From: Akkermansiaceae bacterium
GTDB taxonomy: Bacteria > Verrucomicrobiota > Verrucomicrobiia > Verrucomicrobiales > Akkermansiaceae
Direction of reading: 5' to 3'
NCBI GenBank assembly: GCA_023301645.1
Contig: JALZUH010000151.1
Span: 1-9,149, forward strand
DNA: 9,149 nt
The position numbers were made by a program, and so were the translations under genes. This document shows, piece by piece, positions 1 to 6,305 of the stretch. Each line of letters starts with the position of its first letter. The first letter of the stretch is position 1. The notes below the pieces were generated by a model. The model made no database searches. It saw nothing but the letters and a program-made list of their open reading frames with translations, and was not told the origin of the DNA.

Positions 1-1694
1 CCGTGGTTAGCCCTAGAGATGAATTCTTGCCCCTTGAAGCCTTTTTGGTATTTCTTCTCAGGGGTGTGAAGGTCGATACTCCACGAGCATGGGAAGACTG
101 CGTCATCCCAAGTTTTGTTGGTTTTGAAGTCTTCGGCGTCTAGTATCACATCGCCTAGGAGGCGTCTGGATTCACGCTTGCCCGCGATGAATGCGACCCA
201 GCCTAGTCTGAGGTTTTCATAGAGACCGTCTACGTTTTTGAGCGCGTCCCAAGCACCGTAGATGGCTCTGAAGTTATGGTCGCGGATGAGTTCTACGTCG
301 TTGACTTGGTCTTTATCAAAGCCGCTTTCCCAATACCACATGTTGGCGAATTTCTGGAGGTCGGAGATCTTGTTTTTGGCCTTTTTCTTGAGTCTGCCGG
401 GGAATGGCTTCTTCGAGAGATCGAGTGCCCATGGGCAGCGTGGGAATGGTTGAGCGAACTCTCCTTTTTCGTATTGGCTCATGAGTGAGCTTTTATCCTT
501 ACACTCACAGGCGAGGACTTGTTTTTCCTCTGCTGCGTCGAGGACATTGAAGAGGTTAGAGCTACCCATGACTGGATTCTCTGAGGAGAATTCGTGCTCG
601 TAGTCAGCACCTGCTTGGAAGCCTACCGTTGCGTCACCTGTGCAGTCCGCGAAGTATGCTCCTTTGATGATTTGTTGGATAGCCGTCTCAGTGCTTTCGA
701 CCATGATGGAGGTGATGGTTTTATCCGTCGTGTAGGTTTCTAGCTGTCTGTGATTTATGAAGAGCGTGATGTTTGGCTCGCCGTTGATGATGTCTGTTTT
801 GAGCTGATCGGCGAAGTTAGAAGAGGTGGTGCCGTTCATGGTGCTATACCATTTGTGCTCTGCGGTTGCCTTATCGATACCTGGGAGCATTTCTTCTACG
901 ATATCACCAAGGTGTGGGTATGGCTCTTGGCGTGTGTCGCCTTCAGGCCATACGCGCACTTCTGAGCTACCATTGCCTCCTAATACGGGGCGATCTTGGA
1001 CAAGTGCAGTAGAGAGTCCCTGCCTCGCTGCAGAAACAGCGGCAGCCACACCGGCTAGTCCGCCACCGATGACAACGAGATCGAAACTACCTGCGTCTTT
1101 TGGCTCAGCGGGGAGGCCGAGGAGCTTTCTGCGAAATGTTTTGAGCTTAGCAACATCGTTACTAGGCTGGAAATCATTGTCCTTGCAGAAAAGGATGGCT
1201 TCACAGCGGCCTTCGAAGCCGGTGAGGTCATGCAGGGAAATTTCGGCTTCTTCACCGACTTCTACGCTTCCTCCATCGTGCCAGTGCCATTCCGCACTTT
1301 TTGTTCCGAAGACTTCGTCGAGAGGTTTCTTATCGATGAAGAGCTGGAATTTACCCGGCGCACCTTTGGCTTTCCAAGGTGCTACCCAGTCTTTGGTTCT
1401 TACCCAGACGCGGTATTTTCCAGATGATGGGAACTGGGCTTTCGTCGTGGCATCTTCTACTGCGATACCTAGGCCGTGAGCCAGTAGGTATGGGGATCCC
1501 ATTTGATCCATCGACTGTTGGTCGAGCTCCCAGCCGCCGTGGTTATCAAAACCTTCAGCTTCCAGGAAGAGGAATTCATCGTTGGTCTTTTTAGTAACGT
1601 TGCCGAAGGCAGCTCCACTAGCGAGAAGTCCGAGAAGCCCAGCTCCAGATTTCCCGATGAATTGACGTCTGTTATATACTTGCGAGGTATTCAT
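1..1694 (-). CDS. Tat-exported FAD-dependent oxidoreductase, C-terminus beyond window
   Basis: The frame is open for 564 codons from the ATG at 1694 to the window edge, so the gene is 3'-truncated only by the window. The N-terminus carries a twin-arginine signal (NRRQFIGK, residues 8-15), a hydrophobic Gly/Ala/Leu stretch (16-30) and a possible cleavage site near residue 31. Residues about 40-165 are rich in Trp and Gly (EAEGFDNHGGWELD) and look like a beta-sandwich or carbohydrate-binding-like domain; that assignment is inferred. A Rossmann FAD-binding motif follows (VVIGGGLAG, Gly at 210-212), then GGNGSSEVRVWPEGDTR, ADCTGDATVGFQAGADY from about residue 349, and GKRESRRLLGD from about 505. 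These motifs fit the FAD_oxidored family (PF12831 type). Relatives are frequent in Planctomycetes, Verrucomicrobia and Bacteroidetes, often near polysaccharide-degradation genes. The substrate is unknown. It lies 112 bp downstream of sdhB and probably has its own promoter. No Shine-Dalgarno sequence precedes the start. Confidence 0.88.
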   Translation of the reverse strand, partial: MNTSQVYNRRQFIGKSGAGLLGLLASGAAFGNVTKKTNDEFLFLEAEGFDNHGGWELDQQSMDQMGSPYLLAHGLGIAVEDATTKAQFPSSGKYRVWVRTKDWVAPWKAKGAPGKFQLFIDKKPLDEVFGTKSAEWHWHDGGSVEVGEEAEISLHDLTGFEGRCEAILFCKDNDFQPSNDVAKLKTFRRKLLGLPAEPKDAGSFDLVVIGGGLAGVAAAVSAARQGLSTALVQDRPVLGGNGSSEVRVWPEGDTRQEPYPHLGDIVEEMLPGIDKATAEHKWYSTMNGTTSSNFADQLKTDIINGEPNITLFINHRQLETYTTDKTITSIMVESTETAIQQIIKGAYFADCTGDATVGFQAGADYEHEFSSENPVMGSSNLFNVLDAAEEKQVLACECKDKSSLMSQYEKGEFAQPFPRCPWALDLSKKPFPGRLKKKAKNKISDLQKFANMWYWESGFDKDQVNDVELIRDHNFRAIYGAWDALKNVDGLYENLRLGWVAFIAGKRESRRLLGDVILDAEDFKTNKTWDDAVFPCSWSIDLHTPEKKYQKGFKGQEFISRANH

Positions 1695-1703
1695 GTGTTA
1701 TTA

Positions 1704-1732
1704 ATACTTAACTTTTATTAGAAATCTTGCAA
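1704..1732 (-). promoter_or_regulatory. Candidate promoter for the FAD oxidoreductase gene
   Basis: On the minus strand TTGCAA (1727-1732) is followed, 17 bases later, by AAGTAT (1704-1709), only 9 bases before the ATG at 1694. The -35 matches the sigma-70 consensus at 4 of 6 positions and the -10 at only 3 of 6. It is weak, but spacing and location are right and the same TTGCAA occurs upstream of ndk. The 112-bp gap to sdhB (1695-1806) shows only a 3-bp CCC/GGG stem and no convincing terminator. Confidence 0.25.
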
Positions 1733-1806
1733 TAGTAATACGAAAATTTTACGATAATCATACCGAATACCCGCTTGGGCTATGTGAGAAGCGATGCACC
1801 TTAGGT

Positions 1807-2562
1807 CTAAAATGCTGCCTCTTTAGCGAGGGCTGTAGCGTAGTCTCTGTTCAGGCGAGCGATGTTATCGACGCTGATTTCCTTAGGACATACGGCTTCG
1901 CATTCGTAGAGATTGGTGCAGTTACCAAAGCCTTCAGCATCCATTTGACGAACCATGCCTAGGACGCGCTTGTCCTTCTCAGGCGCTCCTTGGGGTAGGA
2001 GGTTGAGGTGGGCTGCTTTAGCTGATACGAAGAGCATGGCACTTGCATTCTTACAGGCGGCAACACAGGCGCCACATCCGATACATGCGGCCGCGTCCAT
2101 GGCTGCATCTGAGCGAGTCTTCGCTACGGGAAGCGCGTTTGCGTCTTGGGCGGCTCCTGTGCGAACGTCGATGAAGCCACCTGATGCGATGATTCGGTCA
2201 AAGGCGGAACGGTCGACGATGAGATCGCGAAGAAGTGGGAAGGCCTTGGCTCTGAATGGCTCGATCCAGATCGTTTCGCCGTCTTTGAACTTACGCATGT
2301 GGAGCTGACAGGCTGTAATACCGCGCTCTTTTGAGTGAGGGATGCCGTTAATGGTCAGTGAGCACATACCGCAGATACCTTCGCGGCAGTCGTGGTCGAA
2401 GTAAATCGGTTCACCGCCGTCGTTGAGGATACGCTCATTGACGATGTCGAGCATTTCTAAGAATGAGGCTTCAAGCGGGATGTTCTTAGCGTCGTGTGTC
2501 TCAAGAACGCCTTCGCTGGTTGCGCTTTTCTGGCGCCAGACTTTGAGTGTGAGATTAAGCAT
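1807..2562 (-). CDS. sdhB: Succinate dehydrogenase / fumarate reductase iron-sulfur subunit
   Basis: This 251-residue protein is the electron-transfer subunit that passes electrons from the flavoprotein to the membrane cytochrome b. All cluster ligands are visible. The [2Fe-2S] ligands are C59, C64, C67 and C85 (CREGICGMC, then C85). The [4Fe-4S] ligands are C160, C163, C166 and C225 (CIGCGAC, then CP). The [3Fe-4S] ligands are C170, C215 and C221. C163 sits in the position where some fumarate reductases and dehydrogenases also have Cys, so it does not separate the two functions. Length is normal for the family. It is the last gene of sdhCAB, starting 59 bp after the sdhA stop. No Shine-Dalgarno sequence precedes the ATG; the upstream bases on the coding strand are pyrimidine-rich (ACACCTTTCCC). 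The stop codon is TAG. Confidence 0.96.
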   Translation of the reverse strand: MLNLTLKVWRQKSATSEGVLETHDAKNIPLEASFLEMLDIVNERILNDGGEPIYFDHDCREGICGMCSLTINGIPHSKERGITACQLHMRKFKDGETIWIEPFRAKAFPLLRDLIVDRSAFDRIIASGGFIDVRTGAAQDANALPVAKTRSDAAMDAAACIGCGACVAACKNASAMLFVSAKAAHLNLLPQGAPEKDKRVLGMVRQMDAEGFGNCTNLYECEAVCPKEISVDNIARLNRDYATALAKEAAF

Positions 2563-2621
2563 GGGAAAGGTGTGGCTAGTTTAGGTTCTAGGTGTGAGTG
2601 AGGATTCGAAGATAAGACGGA

Positions 2622-4592
2622 TTAGGCGTAACTACGGATGGCGAGCTTACAGTCATTGAAGGTAAGGTCTTCTTTGTGAAGGGTAGGAGGGACTCCTACA
2701 CCGTTGAACTCCCATGCAGCTACGTAGGCGAATTCGTCATCGCGGCGAAGTGCTTCGCCGGGCTGGGTTCTGCCTTCTTTGACTTCCTGTGAGTCTTCAG
2801 TGAACTGATACTCTGTGCGGAAGTGTCCTCCACATGATTCTTCGCGCTGGAGGGCGTCGTAGCACATGATTTCTGCGAATTCGATGAAGTCTGCGACACG
2901 TGCGGCCTTTTCGAGCTCGCCATTGAGGCAGTCGCTTTCGCCGGGAATGCGGACGTTTTTCCAGAAGTCTTCACGGATTTCGGGGATACGCTTGAGGGCA
3001 AGTTCGAGGCTTTCCTTTGATCGTGCCATGCCGCAGTTATCCCAGACGAGGAGTCCGAGCTCGCGGTGGTAGCTGTCTACTGTGCGGTTACCGTTGATAT
3101 TAATGAGGGTGTTAATACGCTCTTTAACGTCTGTTTCGATCGCTTTAAACTCAGGTGCGTCGGTGGTTACTGATCCTGGGTTCTGGGTGGCTAGATAGAC
3201 ACCGATAGTCGTGGGGATGACGAAGTAGCCGTCGGCAAGTCCCTGCATGAGTGCAGATGCTCCTAGGCGGTTAGCACCGTGCTCGGAGAAGTTTGCCTCA
3301 CCTAGGCAGTGAAGGCCTGGGATGGTGGTCTGAAGGTTGTAGTCGACCCAGAGTCCGCCCATGGTGTAGTGAACCGCTGGGTAGATCATCATCGGAGTCT
3401 TGTAGGGATTGTCTCCCATGATCTTCTCATACATTTGGAAGAGGTTACCGTAGCGAGCACGGATGACGTCTTCGCCAAGGCGGGCGATGGCGTCTTTGAA
3501 GTCAAGGTAAACACCAAGTCCTGTGGAGGCGACACCACGGCCGTCGTCACAGGCTTCTTTGGCAGCGCGGGATGATACGTCACGAGGTGCGAGGTTTCCA
3601 AAGGCTGGATACTTGCGCTCTAGGAAGTAGTCGCGATCTTCTTCTGCGATGTCGATGGCGGCTTTCTTGCCTTCGCGGATGGCGGCTGCGTCTTCTTTGG
3701 ATTTGGGTGCCCAGATGCGCCCATCATTTCTGAGTGATTCAGACATGAGGGTTAGCTTGGACTGGTAGTCACCACTAACGGGGATACATGTGGGGTGAAT
3801 CTGTGTGTAGCATGGGTTGGCGAAGAATGCGCCTTGCTTATTAGCACGCATCGCAGCGGATACGTTACAGCCCATGGCATTGGTTGAGAGGAAGAAGACG
3901 TTGCTGTAGCCACCAGTTGCAAGGATGACTGCGTCACCTGCATGAGAGCTGATTTTGCCAGTGACGAGGTTACGAACGACAATGCCCTTGGCGTGTCCGT
4001 CTACCTTCACGACATCCATCATTTCTGTGCGTGGGTGGAGGGTGACTCCACCTTTGGAGATTTCTTTTTCTAGTGCCTGATAACAGCCGATGAGTAGCTG
4101 CTGACCTGTCTGGCCACGAGCGTAGAATGTGCGTGAGACTTGTGCTCCACCAAATGAGCGGTTGGCGAGGAGTCCACCGTATTCACGAGCGAATGGCACA
4201 CCTTGGGCTGTGCACTGGTCGATGATATTTGTGGAGACCTCTGCGAGACGGTAAACATTGGCCTCACGGGCGCGGAAGTCGCCACCTTTGACGGTGTCGT
4301 AGAAGAGGCGATGCACGGAGTCGCCATCATTTTGGTAGTTCTTGGCAGCATTAATACCTCCCTGAGCGGCAATAGAGTGGGCGCGGCGTGGGCTGTCTTG
4401 GTAGCAGAAGCATTCGACTTGGTATCCCATCTCGGCGAGTGTCGCTGCGGCAGAGCCTCCAGCGAGTCCAGTGCCTACGATGAGGATTTTGAATTTACGC
4501 TTGTTGGATGGATTGATCAGCTTGGAGTCCATCTTGTGCTTAGTCCACTTTTGTTCGATGGGGCCGTCTGGTATTTTGCTATCTAGAGACAT
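2622..4592 (-). CDS. sdhA: Succinate dehydrogenase / fumarate reductase flavoprotein subunit
   Basis: This 656-residue catalytic subunit oxidises succinate to fumarate, or runs in reverse. The dinucleotide-binding motif is at residues 39-46 (VGTGLAGG). HSIAAQGGINA begins at 72, where H72 is the expected site of covalent FAD attachment. Active-site equivalents include H266 in QIHPT, R337 in APRDVSSRA, H408 in HYTMGG and R442 in SEHGANRLGASAL. The start is supported by the N-terminal block LDSKIPDGPIEQKWTKHK, which is typical of the long type-B SdhA of Bacteroidetes, Chlamydiae and Verrucomicrobia; starting at M21 would remove it. It lies 55 bp after sdhC in the same operon. No Shine-Dalgarno sequence is visible upstream. 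Sequence alone does not decide between succinate dehydrogenase and fumarate reductase direction. Confidence 0.97.
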   Translation of the reverse strand: MSLDSKIPDGPIEQKWTKHKMDSKLINPSNKRKFKILIVGTGLAGGSAAATLAEMGYQVECFCYQDSPRRAHSIAAQGGINAAKNYQNDGDSVHRLFYDTVKGGDFRAREANVYRLAEVSTNIIDQCTAQGVPFAREYGGLLANRSFGGAQVSRTFYARGQTGQQLLIGCYQALEKEISKGGVTLHPRTEMMDVVKVDGHAKGIVVRNLVTGKISSHAGDAVILATGGYSNVFFLSTNAMGCNVSAAMRANKQGAFFANPCYTQIHPTCIPVSGDYQSKLTLMSESLRNDGRIWAPKSKEDAAAIREGKKAAIDIAEEDRDYFLERKYPAFGNLAPRDVSSRAAKEACDDGRGVASTGLGVYLDFKDAIARLGEDVIRARYGNLFQMYEKIMGDNPYKTPMMIYPAVHYTMGGLWVDYNLQTTIPGLHCLGEANFSEHGANRLGASALMQGLADGYFVIPTTIGVYLATQNPGSVTTDAPEFKAIETDVKERINTLININGNRTVDSYHRELGLLVWDNCGMARSKESLELALKRIPEIREDFWKNVRIPGESDCLNGELEKAARVADFIEFAEIMCYDALQREESCGGHFRTEYQFTEDSQEVKEGRTQPGEALRRDDEFAYVAAWEFNGVGVPPTLHKEDLTFNDCKLAIRSYA

Positions 4593-4647
4593 GATTGATT
4601 TTGAGGCTAAGTTGCAGTATTGCTGAGAAAGAGGTGTTGAGGGAGGA

Positions 4648-5415
4648 TTAGTGCGATTTTTCTACTACGGGAAGCGAGCTGAGGCCTGCCTTGTGAGCTT
4701 CTTCTACGAGCTTTACGGTGGCTTCCATTTCTTCTCTGCCGAAGCCGAAGTAGATACTAATAGGGATGGCGATAAAGCCGACGAAGATGACGGTTGAGAA
4801 TGCCTTTGAGAATGCCTTGATCGACTGCGAGCTCTTCTTGGTGCGAATGCCGAGTGTCTGGAAGATGGCGGCTACTCCGTGACTGAGGTGGGAGCAAAGT
4901 AATGCCATAGCGATGACGTAGAAGATGACAACGAGTAGATTCTGAAATCCAGCAACAGTCATCGCCCAGTTCTGGCCGAAGTCTGCGAGGAGTCTAAGGT
5001 CTCCATCGACACGAACGGTGTAGTGAAGGATGTGGAAAACAACGAAGGAGAGGATGGTGAGTCCGCTGACAATCATGATGCGCGATGACTTGGGGGCGAC
5101 CATGGTTGCTTCTTTCTGGTAGCGGACGGGGCGCGCTTTGCGGTTGGCAATGGTGAGCTGGATGGTGGCTAGGACGTGGAGGACGAGTGATCCTAGTAGG
5201 AGGATACGGAATACCCAGATTCCCCAGCCGTGAGCCATGGTGTGGAGGAAGTGTGCGTATTCATTGAAGTCGTGGGAGCTTTGGAAAATAAGCATGTTTC
5301 CCGTCAGGTGACCTGCAAGAAAGAGGACGAGAAAAGCGCCTGTAAGGGCGACGACGATTTTTTTACCGATGGAGGAGTGCCAGAATCGGCAGATGGAACA
5401 AATAGGAGAACTCAT
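4648..5415 (-). CDS. sdhC: Succinate dehydrogenase cytochrome b558 membrane subunit
   Basis: This 255-residue integral membrane protein anchors SdhAB and reduces quinone. Five hydrophobic segments are visible at about residues 19-43, 66-90, 113-133, 155-180 and 207-225, the pattern of the single-subunit, five-helix, di-haem type-B anchor (B. subtilis SdhC and Wolinella FrdC type). Candidate haem ligands are H36 (AGHLTGN), H80 (LVLH), H128 or H131 (FHILHYT) and H176 or H179 (CSHLSHG), one set per helix. No separate sdhD is present, as expected for this type. A type-B complex usually pairs with menaquinone; that is inferred here. It is the first gene of sdhCAB. The coding strand upstream of the ATG has no Shine-Dalgarno sequence. 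The stop is TAA. Confidence 0.93.
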   Translation of the reverse strand: MSSPICSICRFWHSSIGKKIVVALTGAFLVLFLAGHLTGNMLIFQSSHDFNEYAHFLHTMAHGWGIWVFRILLLGSLVLHVLATIQLTIANRKARPVRYQKEATMVAPKSSRIMIVSGLTILSFVVFHILHYTVRVDGDLRLLADFGQNWAMTVAGFQNLLVVIFYVIAMALLCSHLSHGVAAIFQTLGIRTKKSSQSIKAFSKAFSTVIFVGFIAIPISIYFGFGREEMEATVKLVEEAHKAGLSSLPVVEKSH

Positions 5416-5443
5416 GGAAGTAATAGCTTAATGGCTGGAGGTC

Positions 5444-5472
5444 GATATAGGGTAAAGGTCTATAGTAAGCAA
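5444..5472 (-). promoter_or_regulatory. Candidate promoter of the sdhCAB operon
   Basis: On the minus strand TTGCTT (5467-5472) and TATATC (5444-5449) are separated by 17 bases. The -10 keeps TATA (4 of 6 matches) and the -35 keeps TTG. Transcription would start about 20-25 bases before the sdhC ATG at 5415, a short leader without a purine-rich ribosome binding site. Confidence 0.3.
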
Positions 5473-5511
5473 GACACAAGAGAGGGCTTTGCCAGAAGTT
5501 GAAATAATGCA

Positions 5512-5544
5512 AAGCATGAGCGCGATTAATGCGTCGGCATGCTT
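5512..5544. repeat. Imperfect inverted repeat upstream of the sdh promoter
   Basis: AAGCATG (5512-5518) and CATGCTT (5538-5544) are exact 7-bp complements. Inside them CGC and GCG flank GATTAAT. The element lies about 40 bp upstream of the candidate sdh -35 box and 82 bp beyond the ndk stop. On the minus strand it is followed by TTGCATTATTTC, so it could be a weak ndk terminator or an operator for sdh. The sequence does not decide between these. Confidence 0.3.
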
Positions 5545-5580
5545 AGCGTCTCTCTTGGTTGCTTGCTCTGCGGTGCGAAG

Positions 5581-5604
5581 ATAGTATAGGTTATTTAATA
5601 CTAT
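5581..5604. repeat. AT-rich inverted repeat just after ndk
   Basis: ATAGTAT (5581-5587) and ATACTAT (5598-5604) are perfect 7-bp complements around a 10-base centre. They lie 22 bp past the ndk stop in the 211-bp ndk-sdhC gap. The stem is AT-only apart from one pair, and no T-run follows on the minus strand, so it is a poor intrinsic terminator. It might be a protein-binding site. The remaining bases of the gap show no gene. Confidence 0.25.
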
Positions 5605-5626
5605 GGGTGCTATAGGCAGATAGTTA

Positions 5627-6052
5627 CTAGTAGCTGAGGATTTCGCAGGATTTGAAAAAGCGATTGATTTCAATGGCTGCGTTCTCTGGGCTGTCTGATG
5701 CGTGGCAGACGTTGATCATCATGTTCTCTCCAAAGTCGCCTCGGATAGTGCCTTCAGGGGCTTTTTCTGAGTCTGTAGGTCCGAGTAGGTCACGGACCTT
5801 GGTGATGACACTCTCACCTTCAAGCGCAAGTGCGATGACAGGTGTGCGGCTCATGAATGCTTTGATCCTTGGGAAGAAGGGTAGATCAGAGATGTGGGCG
5901 TAGTGCTCGTCGAGGATTTCGTTGTCGAGCTGGATCATTTTGATGCCGCGGACAGCAAAGCCTTCAGCTTGGAAGCGTGCTAGAACGGTGCCGACGAGTT
6001 TCTTTTCTACTGCATCAGGTTTAAAGAGAATGAGTGTTGTTTCAATAGCCAT
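5627..6052 (-). CDS. ndk: Nucleoside diphosphate kinase
   Basis: This 141-residue cytoplasmic enzyme transfers the gamma-phosphate of ATP to other NDPs through a phosphohistidine. The sequence shows LILFKPDAV (K11), Y51, the IRGDFG loop (R104) and NVCHASDSPENAAIE with the catalytic H117. The usual HGSDS is HASDS here, a tolerated variant. Length is normal (about 140). The ATG at 6052 is chosen because MAIETTLILFKPD is the family's normal N-terminus. The frame extends 12 codons further to a TTG at 6088, but that extension (QNRPRTAIPTS) resembles nothing in the family and lies over promoter-like elements. It is transcribed divergently from zwf and stands 211 bp from sdhC, so it is probably monocistronic. 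The stop is TAG. Confidence 0.96.
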   Translation of the reverse strand: MAIETTLILFKPDAVEKKLVGTVLARFQAEGFAVRGIKMIQLDNEILDEHYAHISDLPFFPRIKAFMSRTPVIALALEGESVITKVRDLLGPTDSEKAPEGTIRGDFGENMMINVCHASDSPENAAIEINRFFKSCEILSY

Positions 6053-6059
6053 TGAGGTA

Positions 6060-6088
6060 GGTATAGCGGTGCGAGGACGATTTTGCAA
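6060..6088 (-). promoter_or_regulatory. Candidate ndk promoter, implying a leaderless mRNA
   Basis: On the minus strand TTGCAA (6083-6088) is followed after exactly 17 bases by TATACC (6060-6065). Each box matches the sigma-70 consensus at 4 of 6 positions. Only 7 bases (TACCTCA) separate the -10 from the ATG at 6052, so transcription would begin at or next to the start codon. No Shine-Dalgarno sequence is present. Confidence 0.35.
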
Positions 6089-6204
6089 TAGTGAATCGAG
6101 GGGCTTAATGTGGGTGTGGTTTCATCGAGCTTTAGAAGTTCGATGGGCAGAAATTGAAAGATCATTGAGGAATGTCAGCTCTTTGTCTTGAAGGTTCGTA
6201 ATTA

Positions 6205-6272
6205 TCGACTATCTTTCGCCCGTCCCCACGTGTTGATTATGCGTTTGGTTATAGTGACCGCTTGATAGTCGA
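6205..6272. repeat. Perfect 9-bp inverted repeat in the ndk-zwf divergent region
   Basis: TCGACTATC (6205-6213) and GATAGTCGA (6264-6272) are exact reverse complements, with centres 59 bp apart. The right copy overlaps the last four bases of the putative zwf -35 box. The element lies upstream of the predicted zwf transcript, so it is more likely a pair of DNA sites than an RNA stem. The rest of the 253-bp region (6053-6305) has no gene. Confidence 0.4.
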
Positions 6273-6290
6273 GGGCGCGGGAATGATACT
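6262..6290 (+). promoter_or_regulatory. Candidate zwf promoter
   Basis: TTGATA (6262-6267, 5 of 6 consensus matches) is followed after 17 bases by GATACT (6285-6290, 4 of 6). This is the best sigma-70-like promoter in the window. The predicted transcription start is near 6297, leaving a leader of roughly 9 bases before the zwf ATG at 6306, too short for a ribosome binding site. Confidence 0.45.
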
Positions 6291-6305
6291 TTTATACTTT
6301 TTTAT

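Noticed and set aside
826..1479. A 217-codon plus-strand open frame
   Set aside because: It is antisense to the intact FAD oxidoreductase frame, which carries a Tat signal and clear FAD motifs. The 217-residue product is Ser/Pro-rich with no recognisable motif.
4203..4586. Long open frames inside sdhA on both strands
   Set aside because: They are shadows of the sdhA frame. None shows a family motif, and sdhA is intact with all active-site residues.
5428..5673. An 81-codon minus-strand frame across the ndk-sdhC gap
   Set aside because: It overlaps the 3' end of ndk and the putative sdh promoter, and its product has no recognisable features.
6053..6088. A 12-codon N-terminal extension of Ndk from a TTG
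   Set aside because: The family's normal N-terminus begins at the ATG at 6052. The extension is unlike Ndk and overlaps the -35/-10-like boxes.
6205..6277. A possible pseudoknot: the 9-bp repeat plus CGCCC (6217-6221) with GGGCG (6273-6277)
   Set aside because: The crossing pairs exist, but the best zwf promoter starts transcription downstream, so this sequence would not be in the zwf RNA; the second stem is only 5 bp.
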